A stretch of DNA of 64,000 bases from Methylobacterium brachiatum (GCF_020523825.1 NZ_JAJALK010000006.1:124001-188000), one strand, 5' to 3'. Shown: positions 47,112 through 56,717, numbered from the stretch's first letter. Numbers and translations are program-made. The notes: generated by a model not told the origin, from the letters alone.

Positions 47112-47765
47112 GTGATCCGTTTCGAGAAAGTCAGCAAGGTCTACCGCACCGACGGCCACAAGCGGACGATCCTGGAACAGGTATCGTTCACCCTGAAGCC
47201 CGGCATTTCCTACGGCATCCTCGGCATCAACGGCGCCGGCAAATCGACCACGATGCGGCTCATCGCCGGGACCGAGGATCCGACCCGGGGGCGGATCCAT
47301 CGCGGCCTGCGGATCTCCTGGCCGCTGGGCTTCGCCGGCGGCTTCCATCCCAAGATGACCGGCCGCGACAACGTCATGTTCGTCGCTCGGATCTACGGCG
47401 AGGATCCGCGCCGCGTGCTCGACTTCGTGGAGGACTTCTCCGAGCTCGGCAGCTATCTCGATGTGCCGATCTACACGTATTCGTCCGGCATGGGCGCCCG
47501 GCTCGCCTTCGGCATGAGTATGGCGATCCCGTTCGACTGCTACCTGATCGACGAGATCACCTCCGTGGGTGACGCGCGATTCTCGAAGCGCTGCGACGAG
47601 GTCTTCTCCCAGCGGCGCAAGAACGCCGACATCATCATGGTCTCGCACTCGATGGAGACCATCCGCCAATGGTGTACGCAGGGCCTCGTGCTGCTCAACG
47701 GGCGGGCGATCATCTACGAGGACGTCAACGACGCGATCGAGGTCTATCGGCGCCTCAACGCCTGA
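47112..47765 (+). CDS. kpsT: Capsule/polysaccharide export ABC ATPase (KpsT-like)
   Basis: 217 residues, the normal length of KpsT-class ATPases. It has Walker A GINGAGKST at 38-46, the family-typical SWPLGFAGGFHPKMTGRDNV and YSSGMGARLAFGMSMAIPFD (a degenerate signature motif, as usual in this class), Walker B CYLIDEITSVGDARF and the H-loop MVSHSMETIRQWC. It should energise export of a lipid-linked polysaccharide across the inner membrane. GTG 47112 gives the typical N-terminus IRFEKVSKVYRT. The KpsM-type permease that normally sits beside it is absent; the next gene is KpsE-like. Confidence 0.9.
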   Translation: MIRFEKVSKVYRTDGHKRTILEQVSFTLKPGISYGILGINGAGKSTTMRLIAGTEDPTRGRIHRGLRISWPLGFAGGFHPKMTGRDNVMFVARIYGEDPRRVLDFVEDFSELGSYLDVPIYTYSSGMGARLAFGMSMAIPFDCYLIDEITSVGDARFSKRCDEVFSQRRKNADIIMVSHSMETIRQWCTQGLVLLNGRAIIYEDVNDAIEVYRRLNA

Positions 47766-47895
47766 ATGATCGCAGCCGCGAAGACATGCTTTTGCCGCCT
47801 CCCCGTGCGAGAGGCATCCGACGCGAGTGTTTCGGCGCGGTCGAGGGCCCGGTGACGGGCCGGCCGTCGAGTCCGGGGAGGCCGGGGATCAGGTC

Positions 47896-49137
47896 ATGAA
47901 TATGGAGATCCGGAAAGCCGAGGGGCAGCCGCTGACGACCGCGGACCGCCAGCAGGCGGTCACCGAATCGTTGCGGCAGATCGCCCGCATGTCGCGGTTC
48001 GTCGACCGCAAGAAGGGCATCCGGTCCTACCAGAGCCACGTCAAGAACGATCCCTGGATCCCGATCCTGTTCGTGATCTGCTTCGTGCTGCCGACCTTGG
48101 TCGGGGCGGTCTATTTCGGTCTGATCGCGTCCGACCGCTACGTCAGCGAGGCCCGGTTCGCGATTCGCCCGGCGCTCGGCACGGCCGACAAGGCGGCGCC
48201 GGACTCGGTCGGCACCTCGTCGGGTGTCCCGAGCCAGATGGTCGCGCAGGACACGCTGATCACCAACGAATACATCCACAGCCGGCCGATGATCGAGGCG
48301 ATCGAGGCGAAGCTGCCGATCCGCGCGTGGTTCAGCCGCGACAGCATCGACTATTTCTCGCGCTTCGACGCCGAGAAGCCGATCGAGAAGTTCCTCCGCT
48401 ACTGGAAGCGGCGTGTCGGCGTCGACGTCGAATCCGGCTCCGGCATCATGTCGCTGACGGTCGAGGCCTTCGACCCCGACGAATCCCTCGCCATCGCGAA
48501 AGCCGTGATGACCGAGGCGGAGCGGATGGTGAACGACCTCAGCGTGAAGGCGCGCGAGGATGCGGTCGCCGAGAGCTCCCGCGAGCTGAAAATCGCCGAA
48601 GATCGCATGACCAAGATCCGCCTGGCGATGCGCGACCTGCGCAACCGCGAAGGCGTGCTCGATGCCCAGAAGTCGAACGAGGCGAACCTCAAGATCGTGT
48701 CCGAGCTGCGGGCGGCCCGCATCAACCTTGCGGTCCAGCTCGCCATCGGCCAGCGCGACCTCGGTCCGGAATCGCGCCGCATCATCGACATCAAGCAGCA
48801 GATCAAGGATCTCGACGAGAACATCGCCCGGATCGAGCGGCAATCGGCCAGCCAGGATCCGGAGCAGAAGCGCCTGCTCTCGGACGCGCTCACCCGGTTC
48901 GAGGCCCTCGAGAACGACCGCAAGAACGCCGAGAAGTACTACCAGCAGGTGCTGACCGCCCACGAGCGCGCCCGCATCGTCGCCGCCCGGCAGATCGAGT
49001 TCTTCAGCCCGATCGTCGAGCCCGTGAAGGCGGAATCCTCGGTGGAGCCGCGGCGGATCCTGTTGATCAGCCTGGTCACCGCGGGCGCGGCCGTGCTGTT
49101 CGCCGCCTCGATGTTCGCCCGGAAGATGATGAACTGA
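47896..49137 (+). CDS. Polysaccharide export inner-membrane protein (KpsE/Wzz-like)
   Basis: 413 residues. A cytoplasmic N-terminus is followed by a membrane segment at about 54-78 (WIPILFVICFVLPTLVGAVY), a long periplasmic part with extensive coiled coil (about 225-355), and a C-terminal membrane segment at about 385-405. This is the layout of KpsE/CtrB-type polysaccharide co-polymerases, which bridge the inner-membrane exporter to the outer-membrane channel. QRDLGPESRRIIDIKQQIKD and FFSPIVEPVKAESSVEPRRI are typical. ATG 47896; a second ATG lies two codons later. It is 130 bases after kpsT on the same strand and is probably co-transcribed. Confidence 0.87.
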   Translation: MNMEIRKAEGQPLTTADRQQAVTESLRQIARMSRFVDRKKGIRSYQSHVKNDPWIPILFVICFVLPTLVGAVYFGLIASDRYVSEARFAIRPALGTADKAAPDSVGTSSGVPSQMVAQDTLITNEYIHSRPMIEAIEAKLPIRAWFSRDSIDYFSRFDAEKPIEKFLRYWKRRVGVDVESGSGIMSLTVEAFDPDESLAIAKAVMTEAERMVNDLSVKAREDAVAESSRELKIAEDRMTKIRLAMRDLRNREGVLDAQKSNEANLKIVSELRAARINLAVQLAIGQRDLGPESRRIIDIKQQIKDLDENIARIERQSASQDPEQKRLLSDALTRFEALENDRKNAEKYYQQVLTAHERARIVAARQIEFFSPIVEPVKAESSVEPRRILLISLVTAGAAVLFAASMFARKMMN

Positions 49138-49200
49138 GCCGGAGCGCCTTCGACGAAGCACTCTGCGCCGCGTCGAAGGAGACGCGGCGCTCGGCCCGGC

Positions 49201-49767
49201 TCAGCCGCGTACCGCCGCGCCGGTCCAGCCCTCGGCGCGCCAGCCTTCGGCCCGCTCGTCGAGGTCGATCGAGCCGGCGCGATCGAGGATCGCCATCACC
49301 CGGTCGGCCTGGTGGTCCTCGGCCCGCACCGTCACGAGGGTCCCGCCCCGGCGCACGCCCTCGGCATAGGTCTCGGCCTCGCCCTCGGTGAGTCCGGCGC
49401 CCGTAAGGCCGCCGATCAGCCCGCCCGCCGCGGCGCCGACGCCCGCGCCGGTCACGGCCGCGATCAGCCAGCCCGCCGCAACCACCGGCCCGAGGCCGGG
49501 AATCGCCAGCAGCCCGAGCCCCGCCAGCAATCCGGCGCCGCCCCCGAGCACGGTGCCGACGGTCGCGCCCGTCCCGGCGGCGTCCACCGGATCGACCACG
49601 TCCGGCTTCGGATCGCCGAAGGGCTGATCCCGGGGCGTGTCCGATCCGGCCCGGTTCGCCAGGATGCTGATATCGGCATGGGGCACGCCCGCGGCCTCGA
49701 GCTGGTCGACCACGCCGGTGGCGGTGTCGTACTCGTCGAACAGGGCGGTCAGGACACGGGCGGCCAT
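49201..49767 (-). CDS. General stress protein-like, glycine-zipper membrane domain
   Basis: 188 residues. The N-terminal part (ARVLTALFDEYDTATGVVDQ, LEAAGVPHADISILANR) and the C-terminal part (GGTLVTVRAEDHQADRVMAI) form the halves of a YflT/heat-induced-stress-protein type domain. Between them lies a Gly/Ala-rich hydrophobic stretch of about 80 residues (GATVGTVLGGGAGLLAGLGL, AGVGAAAGGLIGGLTGAGLT) with glycine-zipper spacing, likely membrane-inserted. ATG 49767 follows GAGGGA; a longer frame to 49830 is possible. Such proteins are often induced by general stress in Methylobacterium-type bacteria, but the molecular role is unknown. It diverges from flhA across a CtrA-box-like site. Confidence 0.8.
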   Translation of the reverse strand: MAARVLTALFDEYDTATGVVDQLEAAGVPHADISILANRAGSDTPRDQPFGDPKPDVVDPVDAAGTGATVGTVLGGGAGLLAGLGLLAIPGLGPVVAAGWLIAAVTGAGVGAAAGGLIGGLTGAGLTEGEAETYAEGVRRGGTLVTVRAEDHQADRVMAILDRAGSIDLDERAEGWRAEGWTGAAVRG

Positions 49768-49872
49768 GCGGGATCCCTCGATTGGTGGGCTGCCGCCCGT
49801 TTGCACGACGACGATGCCGCGGCGGGACAAGCGGCTGAAGCCATGCGGGTTCCGCCCGCGCCGGCCCGGTTC

Positions 49873-49889
49873 TTAACGGCGCGCTAACC
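49873..49889 (+). promoter_or_regulatory. CtrA-box-like site upstream of flhA
   Basis: TTAA-CGGCGCG-CTAACC fits the CtrA consensus TTAA-N7-TTAAC with one mismatch in the second half. It lies 71 bases before the flhA start, a normal position for CtrA activation. The spacing of exactly seven bases and the nearby ctrA gene support it; a chance match in such GC-rich DNA is unlikely but not excluded. Confidence 0.6.
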
Positions 49890-49959
49890 ATCCACTCGGC
49901 AGATCTTGCCGGGTCCGCCCCCGGGATTCCCCCGGGCGGGCGGCGATGGATCGAGAACG

Positions 49960-52122
49960 ATGGCGGAGACGGCGAGCGCGCCGGCCAGGGGCGGGGCGAT
50001 GGGCGGGGCCGCCTCGGTCCTGAGTCAGCTCGCGCTGCCGACCCGCGGCGACCTCCACGCGCTGTCCAAGCGCTCGGATCTCATGTTCGCCACCGGCGTC
50101 ATGGGCATCCTGGCGGTCCTGATCTTCCCGCTGCCGGCGGTGCTGCTCGACCTGCTGCTGGCGGTCTCGATCATCACCTCGGTGCTGATCATGATGACCG
50201 GCCTGTCGATCGACAACCCGCTGGAATTCACCGTCTTCCCGACGCTGCTGCTCATCGCCACGATGCTGCGGCTGGCGCTGAACCTCGCCTCGACCCGCCT
50301 GATCCTGGGCCATGGCCACGAGGGCACGGCGGCGGCTGGCCACGTCATCGAGGCCTTCGGCAACTTTGTGATGGGCGGCAACTTCGTCATCGGGATCATC
50401 GTGTTCGCGATCCTGATCATCGTGAACTTCGTGGTCATCACGAAGGGCTCGGGCCGCATCGCCGAGGTCGCGGCCCGCTTCACCCTCGACGCGATGCCCG
50501 GCAAGCAGATGGCGATCGACGCCGACCTGTCGGCCGGCCTGATCGACGAGAAGGTCGCCAAAGCCCGCCGGGCCGCCCTGGAAGAAGAATCCTCGTTCTT
50601 CGGCGCCATGGACGGCGCCTCGAAATTCGTCCGCGGCGACGCGGTCGCCGCCCTGCTGATCACCTTCATCAACGTGGTCGGCGGCATCGTCATCGGGGTG
50701 GCGCAGCAGGGCATGAGCTTCGGCGACGCCGCCAAGAGCTACACCCTGCTCACCATCGGCGACGGGCTGGCGAGCCAGGTCCCGGCCTTGATCGTCTCCA
50801 CCGCGGCCGGCATCTTGGTCTCGAAGGCGGGCGTGCGCGGCTCGGCCGACAAGGCGCTCGGCAAGCAGCTCGCGCATTACCCCAAGGCGCTCGGCATGTC
50901 GGCGGCCGTGATGTTCCTGATCGCGCTCCTGCCCGGCATGCCGATGCTGCCGTTCCTGCTGCTCGGCGGCGGAGCCGGCTACGCCGCCTGGCGCACCAAC
51001 AAGACCGCCAAGGAGGCCCCGCCGCTGGACGCGCAGGGCGCGCCGATGGACGCCAAGGCAGTCGCGGCCGCCGCGACCGCCGCCAAGGAGGAGACCGTCA
51101 CCGACCTGCTCAAGCTCGACGACCTCAAGCTCGAGATGGGCTACGCGCTCCTCGCCCTGGTCAACGGCGAGGGCCAGGACCGGCTCACCGACCAGATCAA
51201 GGCCCTGCGCCGCCAGCTCGCGGCCGAACTCGGCTTCGTCATGCCGTCGGTGCGGATCCTCGACAACGTCCAGCTCGACGCCAATTCCTACGTGGTCCGG
51301 GTCAAGGAGATCGAGGCCGGCACGGGCCGGATCTTCCCGGGCCAGTTCATGGCCATGGATCCGATGGGCGGCCAGGTCCAGCTACCCGGCCAGCACATGC
51401 TGGAGCCGACCTTCGGCCTTCCCGCCACATGGATCGACGCGTCCCTGCGCGACCAGGCGCAGCTCAAGGGCTACACGGTGGTGGATGCCGCCACCGTGGT
51501 CTCGACCCACCTCACCGAGGTGATCAAGGCCCATGTCTCCGAGCTCCTCAACCATGTCGAGGTCTCGAAGCTGCTGCGCGAGCTGCCCAAGGAGCATGCC
51601 GAGCTGCTCAAGGAGATCGTGCCCTCGCAGATCTCGACCACCGGCGTGCAGCGCGTGCTGCAGTTCCTGCTCTCCGAGCGCGTGTCGATCCGTGATCTCG
51701 GGGCGATCGTCGAGGGGATCGCGGAAGTCGCCGGCGCGGTGAAGAACCCGCGCGACGTGGTCGAGCATGTCCGCGCACGGCTCGGCCGGCAGATCTGCGC
51801 CCAGTATCAGGACCAGAACAGCACCCTGCCGATCATCACCCTGTCGCCGGCCTGGGAGCAGGCCTTCATGGAATCGATCGTGGGCGAGCGCGAGGAGCGC
51901 TACCTCGCGATGCAGCCCTCGAAGCTCAGCGAGTTCGTCACCGCGGTCCGCGACCGCTTCGAGGCCGCCGCCCGCCAGGGAGAGATGCCGGTTCTGGTCA
52001 CCTCGGCCCAGTCCCGGCCGTTCGTGCGCTCGATCATCGAGCGCTTCCGCCGCGAAACCCCGGTGATGAGCCAGGCGGAGATCCACCCGCGGGCGCGGCT
52101 GCGCACGGTGGGGTCGATCTGA
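49960..52122 (+). CDS. flhA: Flagellar biosynthesis protein FlhA
   Basis: 720 residues, core subunit of the flagellar type III export gate in the inner membrane. The N-terminal half has about eight membrane segments, with the FHIPEP-family signature RLALNLASTRLILGHGHEG and KQMAIDADLSAGLIDEKVAK. The C-terminal half is the cytoplasmic platform that binds export substrates (KLEMGYALLALVNGEGQDRL). ATG 49960 gives a short Ala/Gly-rich N-terminus; the frame is open 54 bases further. A CtrA-box-like site lies upstream. fliI and fliJ lie 2-3 kb away on the other strand, with one unrelated membrane gene between. Confidence 0.96.
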   Translation: MAETASAPARGGAMGGAASVLSQLALPTRGDLHALSKRSDLMFATGVMGILAVLIFPLPAVLLDLLLAVSIITSVLIMMTGLSIDNPLEFTVFPTLLLIATMLRLALNLASTRLILGHGHEGTAAAGHVIEAFGNFVMGGNFVIGIIVFAILIIVNFVVITKGSGRIAEVAARFTLDAMPGKQMAIDADLSAGLIDEKVAKARRAALEEESSFFGAMDGASKFVRGDAVAALLITFINVVGGIVIGVAQQGMSFGDAAKSYTLLTIGDGLASQVPALIVSTAAGILVSKAGVRGSADKALGKQLAHYPKALGMSAAVMFLIALLPGMPMLPFLLLGGGAGYAAWRTNKTAKEAPPLDAQGAPMDAKAVAAAATAAKEETVTDLLKLDDLKLEMGYALLALVNGEGQDRLTDQIKALRRQLAAELGFVMPSVRILDNVQLDANSYVVRVKEIEAGTGRIFPGQFMAMDPMGGQVQLPGQHMLEPTFGLPATWIDASLRDQAQLKGYTVVDAATVVSTHLTEVIKAHVSELLNHVEVSKLLRELPKEHAELLKEIVPSQISTTGVQRVLQFLLSERVSIRDLGAIVEGIAEVAGAVKNPRDVVEHVRARLGRQICAQYQDQNSTLPIITLSPAWEQAFMESIVGEREERYLAMQPSKLSEFVTAVRDRFEAAARQGEMPVLVTSAQSRPFVRSIIERFRRETPVMSQAEIHPRARLRTVGSI

Positions 52123-52214
52123 GGGGTGGCGGGCTGGGGTCTAACCGGCAGCGCGGCGGGCAAAGCTCGTCGCCCAACGATTTGAGAGTTGGACGGACGG
52201 CGAAACAGACGCCT

Positions 52215-52327
52215 TGTCATCCCGGGGCCGCGCAGCGGAACCCGGGATCCATAACCGCTGACAGATCAAAACCCGGCACCGTCGGCGTATCTGGATTCCG
52301 GGCTCGCCTCCGGCGCCCCGGAATGAC
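52215..52327. repeat. Dispersed palindromic repeat, full unit
   Basis: Left arm TGTCATCCCGGGGC at 52215 and right arm GCCCCGGAATGAC ending 52327. Inner elements match those of 41684-41797, including the GATTCCGGGCTCGCCT stretch. The central bases differ between copies. It separates the ends of the converging flhA and YbhN-type genes and may serve as a bidirectional stop or simply be a mobile repeat. Confidence 0.85.
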
Positions 52328-52403
52328 GCAGTGGATGATCCGTCAATCGGGACGCGGTTCAGCAGAGGCCGTGAGCCAAGCGCTCGCCCCCGGCCCGCCG
52401 GCC

Positions 52404-53465
52404 TCAGACCGCCTTCTGCTTCAGCTCGCGCTCCAGCTCGTGCGCGTCGAGCCCCGGCACGACCACCGGCGGCTCCGGCACGGTCGAGGGCACCGCGGCG
52501 GGTGCCGCGATGGCGGCGGCGAGGCGCGAGCGCTCGAACAGCACCACCACGATCACCGAGATCAGCGCCGGGATCCAGAAATAGAAGATCCGGAAGATGA
52601 TCACCGCCGCGATGATCGCGTCCTTCTGGGCGTCGTCGGTGATGTGCATCGCCGTGATGAACACGATCTCGAACACGCCGAGGCCGCCCGGGGCGTGCGA
52701 GGCGAGCGCCACCGAGAACGAGGCGAGGAAGATCGCCAGAACCGGGATGAAGCCCGGGTTCATCGCCTCCGGCAGGGCGAAGTAGATGATGCCCGCGGCA
52801 CCCAGCAGCTCCAGCGGCGCCGCCAGCAGCTGGCGCGCCATGATGCCGGGCCGGGGATATTCGAGCTTGAACGAGCGGATGTGCAGCGGCCGCAGGCGCA
52901 GGATCGAGCCGAGCACGTAGAGCGCCACGAAGCCCAGCATGCAGAAGCCGACGACCAGCGCCGTCTTCGGATCGGTCAGGAAGCCAGGGAGCTTGCCCTC
53001 CAGGCGCGTCAGCAGGTTCGGGTCCACCACCAGGGTGAAGCCGCCGAGCAGGACCGTGCCGAGGAAGAACGTGAAGGAGCACAGGGCCACCAGCACGGCG
53101 ACCTGGGCGGCCGAGAGGCCCTTGGCCGTGTAGGCCCGGTAGCGCACCAGGGCGCCGGAGAAGACCGAGGCGCCGATATTGTGCGACAGCGCGTAGGTGG
53201 TGAAGGAGCAGAGCGAGACGAACAGCCACGAGATGTGGCGCACGCCCAGATGCAGCAGCGCGATCCGGTCGTACCAGGCGAGGGCCGCGTAGGCCACGAG
53301 GGTCGAGATCGCCGCCAGCAGGATGCGATGCGGGGGGATCGCCAGGATCGCGGACCAGATCGCCGCCAGCGATGTGGTCTTCAGCTCTTGGTAGAGAAAG
53401 TAGCCCGATACCACGACCGCTGCGAGGCCGATCAACGGCCAGATGAACTCGCTGAGCTTCTTCAT
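52404..53465 (-). CDS. YbhN/UPF0104-type integral membrane protein
   Basis: 353 residues, about eight membrane segments. It matches the family that includes the membrane part of lysylphosphatidylglycerol synthase: FTTYALSHNIGASVFSGALV, RYRAYTAKGLSAAQVAVLVA and SHAPGGLGVFEIVFITAMHI. The soluble aminoacyl-transfer domain of MprF is absent, so it is not a lysyl-PG synthase. A flippase or lipid-handling role is likely from the family but not proven. The C-terminal tail is Pro/Val-rich and cytoplasmic (about 320-350). ATG 53465 is preferred; the frame opens 45 bases earlier. It stands between flhA and fliJ without an obvious flagellar link. Confidence 0.87.
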   Translation of the reverse strand: MKKLSEFIWPLIGLAAVVVSGYFLYQELKTTSLAAIWSAILAIPPHRILLAAISTLVAYAALAWYDRIALLHLGVRHISWLFVSLCSFTTYALSHNIGASVFSGALVRYRAYTAKGLSAAQVAVLVALCSFTFFLGTVLLGGFTLVVDPNLLTRLEGKLPGFLTDPKTALVVGFCMLGFVALYVLGSILRLRPLHIRSFKLEYPRPGIMARQLLAAPLELLGAAGIIYFALPEAMNPGFIPVLAIFLASFSVALASHAPGGLGVFEIVFITAMHITDDAQKDAIIAAVIIFRIFYFWIPALISVIVVVLFERSRLAAAIAAPAAVPSTVPEPPVVVPGLDAHELERELKQKAV

Positions 53466-53660
53466 GTACACCGACGCCCCGGGGAGAGCCCCTGATGCGC
53501 CGCCATGCAATGCGCCGCAAGCGGATCGAGGCCATCGCGATCCCCCTTGTCAGGTGATCGTGACGGTTTCGTGCCGCGTTGCCGGCACATCACACACGGA
53601 CTCGGCGAAAAGGCCCTCGGAGGGCGCAACGCGCGGGTGCGCGAGGCCCGAGCGGGCGCC

Positions 53661-54068
53661 TCAGCCGCGGGCGCGGTTGAGGCCGATTCCGTCCATCGCG
53701 GCCTGGTCGCGGATCGCCTCGGCGGCGCGCTCGGCGGTGCGCTCCCGGTCGTTCAGGATCTCGACCTTCTTCAGCTCCTCGAAGGCCTCGCCGAGCTCGG
53801 CCTTGGCCTCGGCCAGCTGGCCTTCCAGCGCCTGGGCGGATTGGCGCATGTTGTCCCGGCGGCCGGCGGCGGCGCGCGCGTAGGTCGGGTAGGCGAAATG
53901 CCCGACATCGGTGATGCCGGCGCGGGCCTCCTCGACGGCGACTTCCCGGTCGAGCTCCACCGCCATGCGCTGGAAGTCGGCCATCATCATCTCGATCTGG
54001 GTCACACGCCGCCGCTTCTCATCAACCTGGAAGCGACGCAGCCGGATCAGCGTGTCACGCGATTTCAT
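53661..54068 (-). CDS. fliJ: FliJ-like flagellar export protein
   Basis: 135 residues, almost entirely coiled coil. It begins KSRDTLIRLRRFQVDEKRRR, as alphaproteobacterial FliJ proteins do, followed by QIEMMMADFQRMAVELDREV and QALEGQLAEAKAELGEAFEE. FliJ couples the FliI ATPase ring to the FlhA export gate and helps deliver substrates. ATG 54068 has GGAGTGAG upstream; a longer frame to 54089 is possible. It follows fliI on the same strand with a 149-base gap, which is wider than usual for this pair and may hold an internal promoter. Confidence 0.85.
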   Translation of the reverse strand: MKSRDTLIRLRRFQVDEKRRRVTQIEMMMADFQRMAVELDREVAVEEARAGITDVGHFAYPTYARAAAGRRDNMRQSAQALEGQLAEAKAELGEAFEELKKVEILNDRERTAERAAEAIRDQAAMDGIGLNRARG

Positions 54069-54217
54069 TGGGACGCTCACTCCACGCAACGCTCGGGGCC
54101 GCGCCAGGGACCATGCCCGGCCCGTGCCCTAAGCAGGATCGCGACGGCGAACCTGCTCAGACCCTGGTTCCGCATCACTCAATGCACCCAAGCGGTTACC
54201 GCTTCGCTGCATGATGC

Positions 54218-55570
54218 CTAGGCCCCGCCGACGATCTGGCTGAGCCGGGCGTAACCATCGCTGATGGACGTTGCTTCTTCCTTACCCTGCCCCAGAAAAG
54301 CCTCAAGATCCGGCATGAGCGCCACCGCCTCGTCGACCTCCTGGGACGAGCCCGCCCGGTAGGCGCCCAGCCGGATCAGCTCCTCCATGTCGGCGTAGGT
54401 CGAGAGCACCCGGCGGGCCCTGCGGACCACCGGCAGGTAGGCCGGATCGCAGGAGCGCGGCATGGTCCGGGAGACCGAGCGCAGCACGTTGATCGCCGGA
54501 TAGCGCCCGCGCTCGGCGATGGCCCGCTCCATCACGATGTGTCCGTCGAGGATGCCGCGGACCGCGTCGGCCACCGGCTCGTTGTGGTCGTCGCCCTCGA
54601 CCAGCACGGTGAACAGCGCCGAGATCGTGCCGAGGCCGACCCCGGGTCCGGCGCGCTCCAGAAGCCGCGGCAATTCCGAGAAGACCGTGGGCGTGTAGCC
54701 CTTGGCGGTGGGCGGCTCGCCGGCGGCCAGCCCGATATCGCGCTGGGCCATGGCGAAGCGGGTGATCGAATCGATCATGCACAGCACTTTCGCGCCCTGG
54801 TCGCGAAAATGCTCGGCGACCGAGAGGGTCACGTAGGCGGCGTTGCGGCGCATCAGCGCCGGCTCGTCCGAGGTCGCCACCACGACCACGGAGCGGGCCA
54901 GGCCGGCGGCGCCGAGATCGTCCTGCAGGAACTCCTGCACCTCGCGGCCGCGCTCGCCCACGAGGCCGATCACCGCCACGTCGGCGGCGGTGTAGCGGGC
55001 GAGCATCGACAGCAGCACCGACTTGCCGACACCGGAGCCGGCGAAGATGCCCATCCGCTGGCCGGCGCACATGGTCAGGAAGGTGTTGATGCACCGGACC
55101 CCGAGGTCCAGCGGTCCCCCGACCCGGGTGCGGGCATGGGCCGGGGGCGGGTCGGCGCGCAGCGCATAGACGTCCGGTCCCTGCGGCAGGGGCCCGAGGC
55201 CGTCCACCGGGCGTCCGAGCGCGTCGACCACCCGCCCGAGCCAGGCGCTCGACGGCCGGATCGCCCCCGCCGATTCGTCGCGGACATAGGCCGGGCAGCC
55301 GCGGCGGACGCCTTCCAGGGAGCCGAACGGCATGGCGAGGGCGCGGTCGCCCTGGAAGCCGATGATCTCGCAGGGCACCAGCCCGAGGCCGTTGGCGCCC
55401 TCCACGTCGATCCGGCCGCCGAGCCGCATGGCGGCCACCGGCCCCGCGACCTCGACCAGGAGCCCGCGGATCGCCACGACCCGGCCGAAGGTCTCGAGCA
55501 CCTCGATCCGGTCTAGGGCTGCCTGGGCCGCGGCGAGGTTGGTAACGGACCTTGCCGGATCCTGTGTCAT
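54218..55570 (-). CDS. fliI: Flagellum-specific ATPase FliI
   Basis: 450 residues, F1-beta-like hexameric ATPase of the flagellar export apparatus in the cytoplasm. It has Walker [21 protein letters not shown], the family-typical [16 protein letters not shown], Walker [21 protein letters not shown], and [23 protein letters not shown] 55570 (TQDPARSV) is preferred; a frame continues to 55621. It heads a fliI-fliJ pair and diverges from ctrA, an arrangement I recall as conserved in Rhizobiales. No frameshift or missing catalytic residue is seen. Confidence 0.95.
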   Translation of the reverse strand: MTQDPARSVTNLAAAQAALDRIEVLETFGRVVAIRGLLVEVAGPVAAMRLGGRIDVEGANGLGLVPCEIIGFQGDRALAMPFGSLEGVRRGCPAYVRDESAGAIRPSSAWLGRVVDALGRPVDGLGPLPQGPDVYALRADPPPAHARTRVGGPLDLGVRCINTFLTMCAGQRMGIFAGSGVGKSVLLSMLARYTAADVAVIGLVGERGREVQEFLQDDLGAAGLARSVVVVATSDEPALMRRNAAYVTLSVAEHFRDQGAKVLCMIDSITRFAMAQRDIGLAAGEPPTAKGYTPTVFSELPRLLERAGPGVGLGTISALFTVLVEGDDHNEPVADAVRGILDGHIVMERAIAERGRYPAINVLRSVSRTMPRSCDPAYLPVVRRARRVLSTYADMEELIRLGAYRAGSSQEVDEAVALMPDLEAFLGQGKEEATSISDGYARLSQIVGGA

Positions 55571-55989
55571 CGGCTTGGCTCTCAACGCTTCGTTTACCGG
55601 CCTCCTTAACACTGCGGTCATCGGGCTCGTAGCGGCCCGGTCCGGGCTCCGGCGTCAGCCGGACTTCACGAAGTCGTGGGGCTGTGTCCGCAGGGACACA
55701 GCCGGGACCGGGTCGTTTCGGGGGAGACACTTACGCCCAAACGCGTGGGCGTCCCGGTCGCGAATGGAGCGGAATCATGGCCCCGGGCGCCGTGGAGGAA
55801 CCCTATTCCTCCCGTCAAGCTCACGGGCCGGTGAACGAGACGCTTGCGGGTGGGAATCAGGTTTTGTTAACGATTAATCCATAGCGTTCCACGTCAAGAG
55901 CGACGGAGCGCCCGTCCACAGGCCGGTGGCGGGTGATCGGTGGGGACGTGTCTGCGCGCTGATGCGGCCGGCTGGGCTGGGGACCGACG
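55571..55989. other. Divergent fliI / ctrA control region
   Basis: 419 bases. On the ctrA side lie two GANTC sites (GAATC at 55772-55776 and 55854-55858), targets of the CcrM methylase, and a cluster GTTAACGATTAATCC (55866-55880) with two TTAA half-sites three bases apart. This suits autoregulation and methylation-dependent timing of ctrA, as in Caulobacter. A further TTAA half-site lies near 55606 on the fliI side. No gene is seen here. Confidence 0.6.
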
Positions 55990-56691
55990 ATGCGGGTACT
56001 TTTGATCGAGGACGATAGCGCGACCGCGCAGAGCATCGAGTTGATGCTCAAGTCCGAGAACTTCAACACCTATACCACCGACCTGGGCGAAGAGGGCATC
56101 GACCTCGGCAAGCTCTACGATTACGACATCATCCTCCTCGATCTGAACCTGCCCGACATGTCGGGCTACGAGGTCCTGCGCAACCTGCGGGTGGCTAAGG
56201 TGAAGACGCCGATCCTGATCCTCTCCGGCATGGCCGGGATCGAGGACAAGGTGAAGGGTCTGGGCTTCGGGGCCGACGATTACCTCACCAAGCCGTTCCA
56301 CAAGGACGAGCTGGTGGCCCGGATCCACGCCATCGTGCGCCGCTCGAAGGGCCACGCCCAGTCGGTGATCACCACCGGCGACCTGATCGTGAACCTCGAT
56401 CAGAAGACGGTCGAGGTCGGCGGCGCGCGGGTGCACCTGACCGGCAAGGAGTACCAGATGCTGGAACTCCTCTCGCTCCGGAAGGGCACGACGCTCACCA
56501 AGGAGATGTTCCTCAACCATCTCTACGGCGGCATGGACGAGCCCGAGTTGAAGATCATCGACGTGTTCATCTGCAAGCTGCGCAAGAAGCTCGCCAACGC
56601 CAGCCAGGGCAAGAACTACATCGAGACCGTCTGGGGCCGCGGCTACGTGCTGCGCGAGCCGATGGACGCCGAGGAGCGCATGGCGGTCTGA
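55990..56691 (+). CDS. ctrA: Cell-cycle master response regulator CtrA
   Basis: 233 residues, OmpR/PhoB-class regulator. The receiver domain (1-115) has D8-D9, phospho-acceptor D51 in [13 protein letters not shown] and KPFHKDEL. The winged-helix domain (125-230) includes [40 protein letters not shown] and [12 protein letters not shown]. These are near-identical to CtrA across alphaproteobacteria. It binds TTAA-N7-TTAA boxes and controls DNA replication, division and flagellar genes. ATG 55990 is the first codon of the receiver. Its upstream region contains GANTC and TTAA elements; a strong terminator follows, so it is monocistronic. Candidate boxes at 49873 and 59290 suggest local targets. 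Confidence 0.97.
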   Translation: MRVLLIEDDSATAQSIELMLKSENFNTYTTDLGEEGIDLGKLYDYDIILLDLNLPDMSGYEVLRNLRVAKVKTPILILSGMAGIEDKVKGLGFGADDYLTKPFHKDELVARIHAIVRRSKGHAQSVITTGDLIVNLDQKTVEVGGARVHLTGKEYQMLELLSLRKGTTLTKEMFLNHLYGGMDEPELKIIDVFICKLRKKLANASQGKNYIETVWGRGYVLREPMDAEERMAV

Positions 56692-56717
56692 TACACCCGG
56701 GTCAGCGTGCCTCTCGA

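Noticed and set aside
49147..49179. Terminator after the KpsE-like gene (CCTTCGACG/CGTCGAAGG)
   Set aside because: The nine-base stem is real, but no T-run follows on either strand, so a terminator call is not justified.
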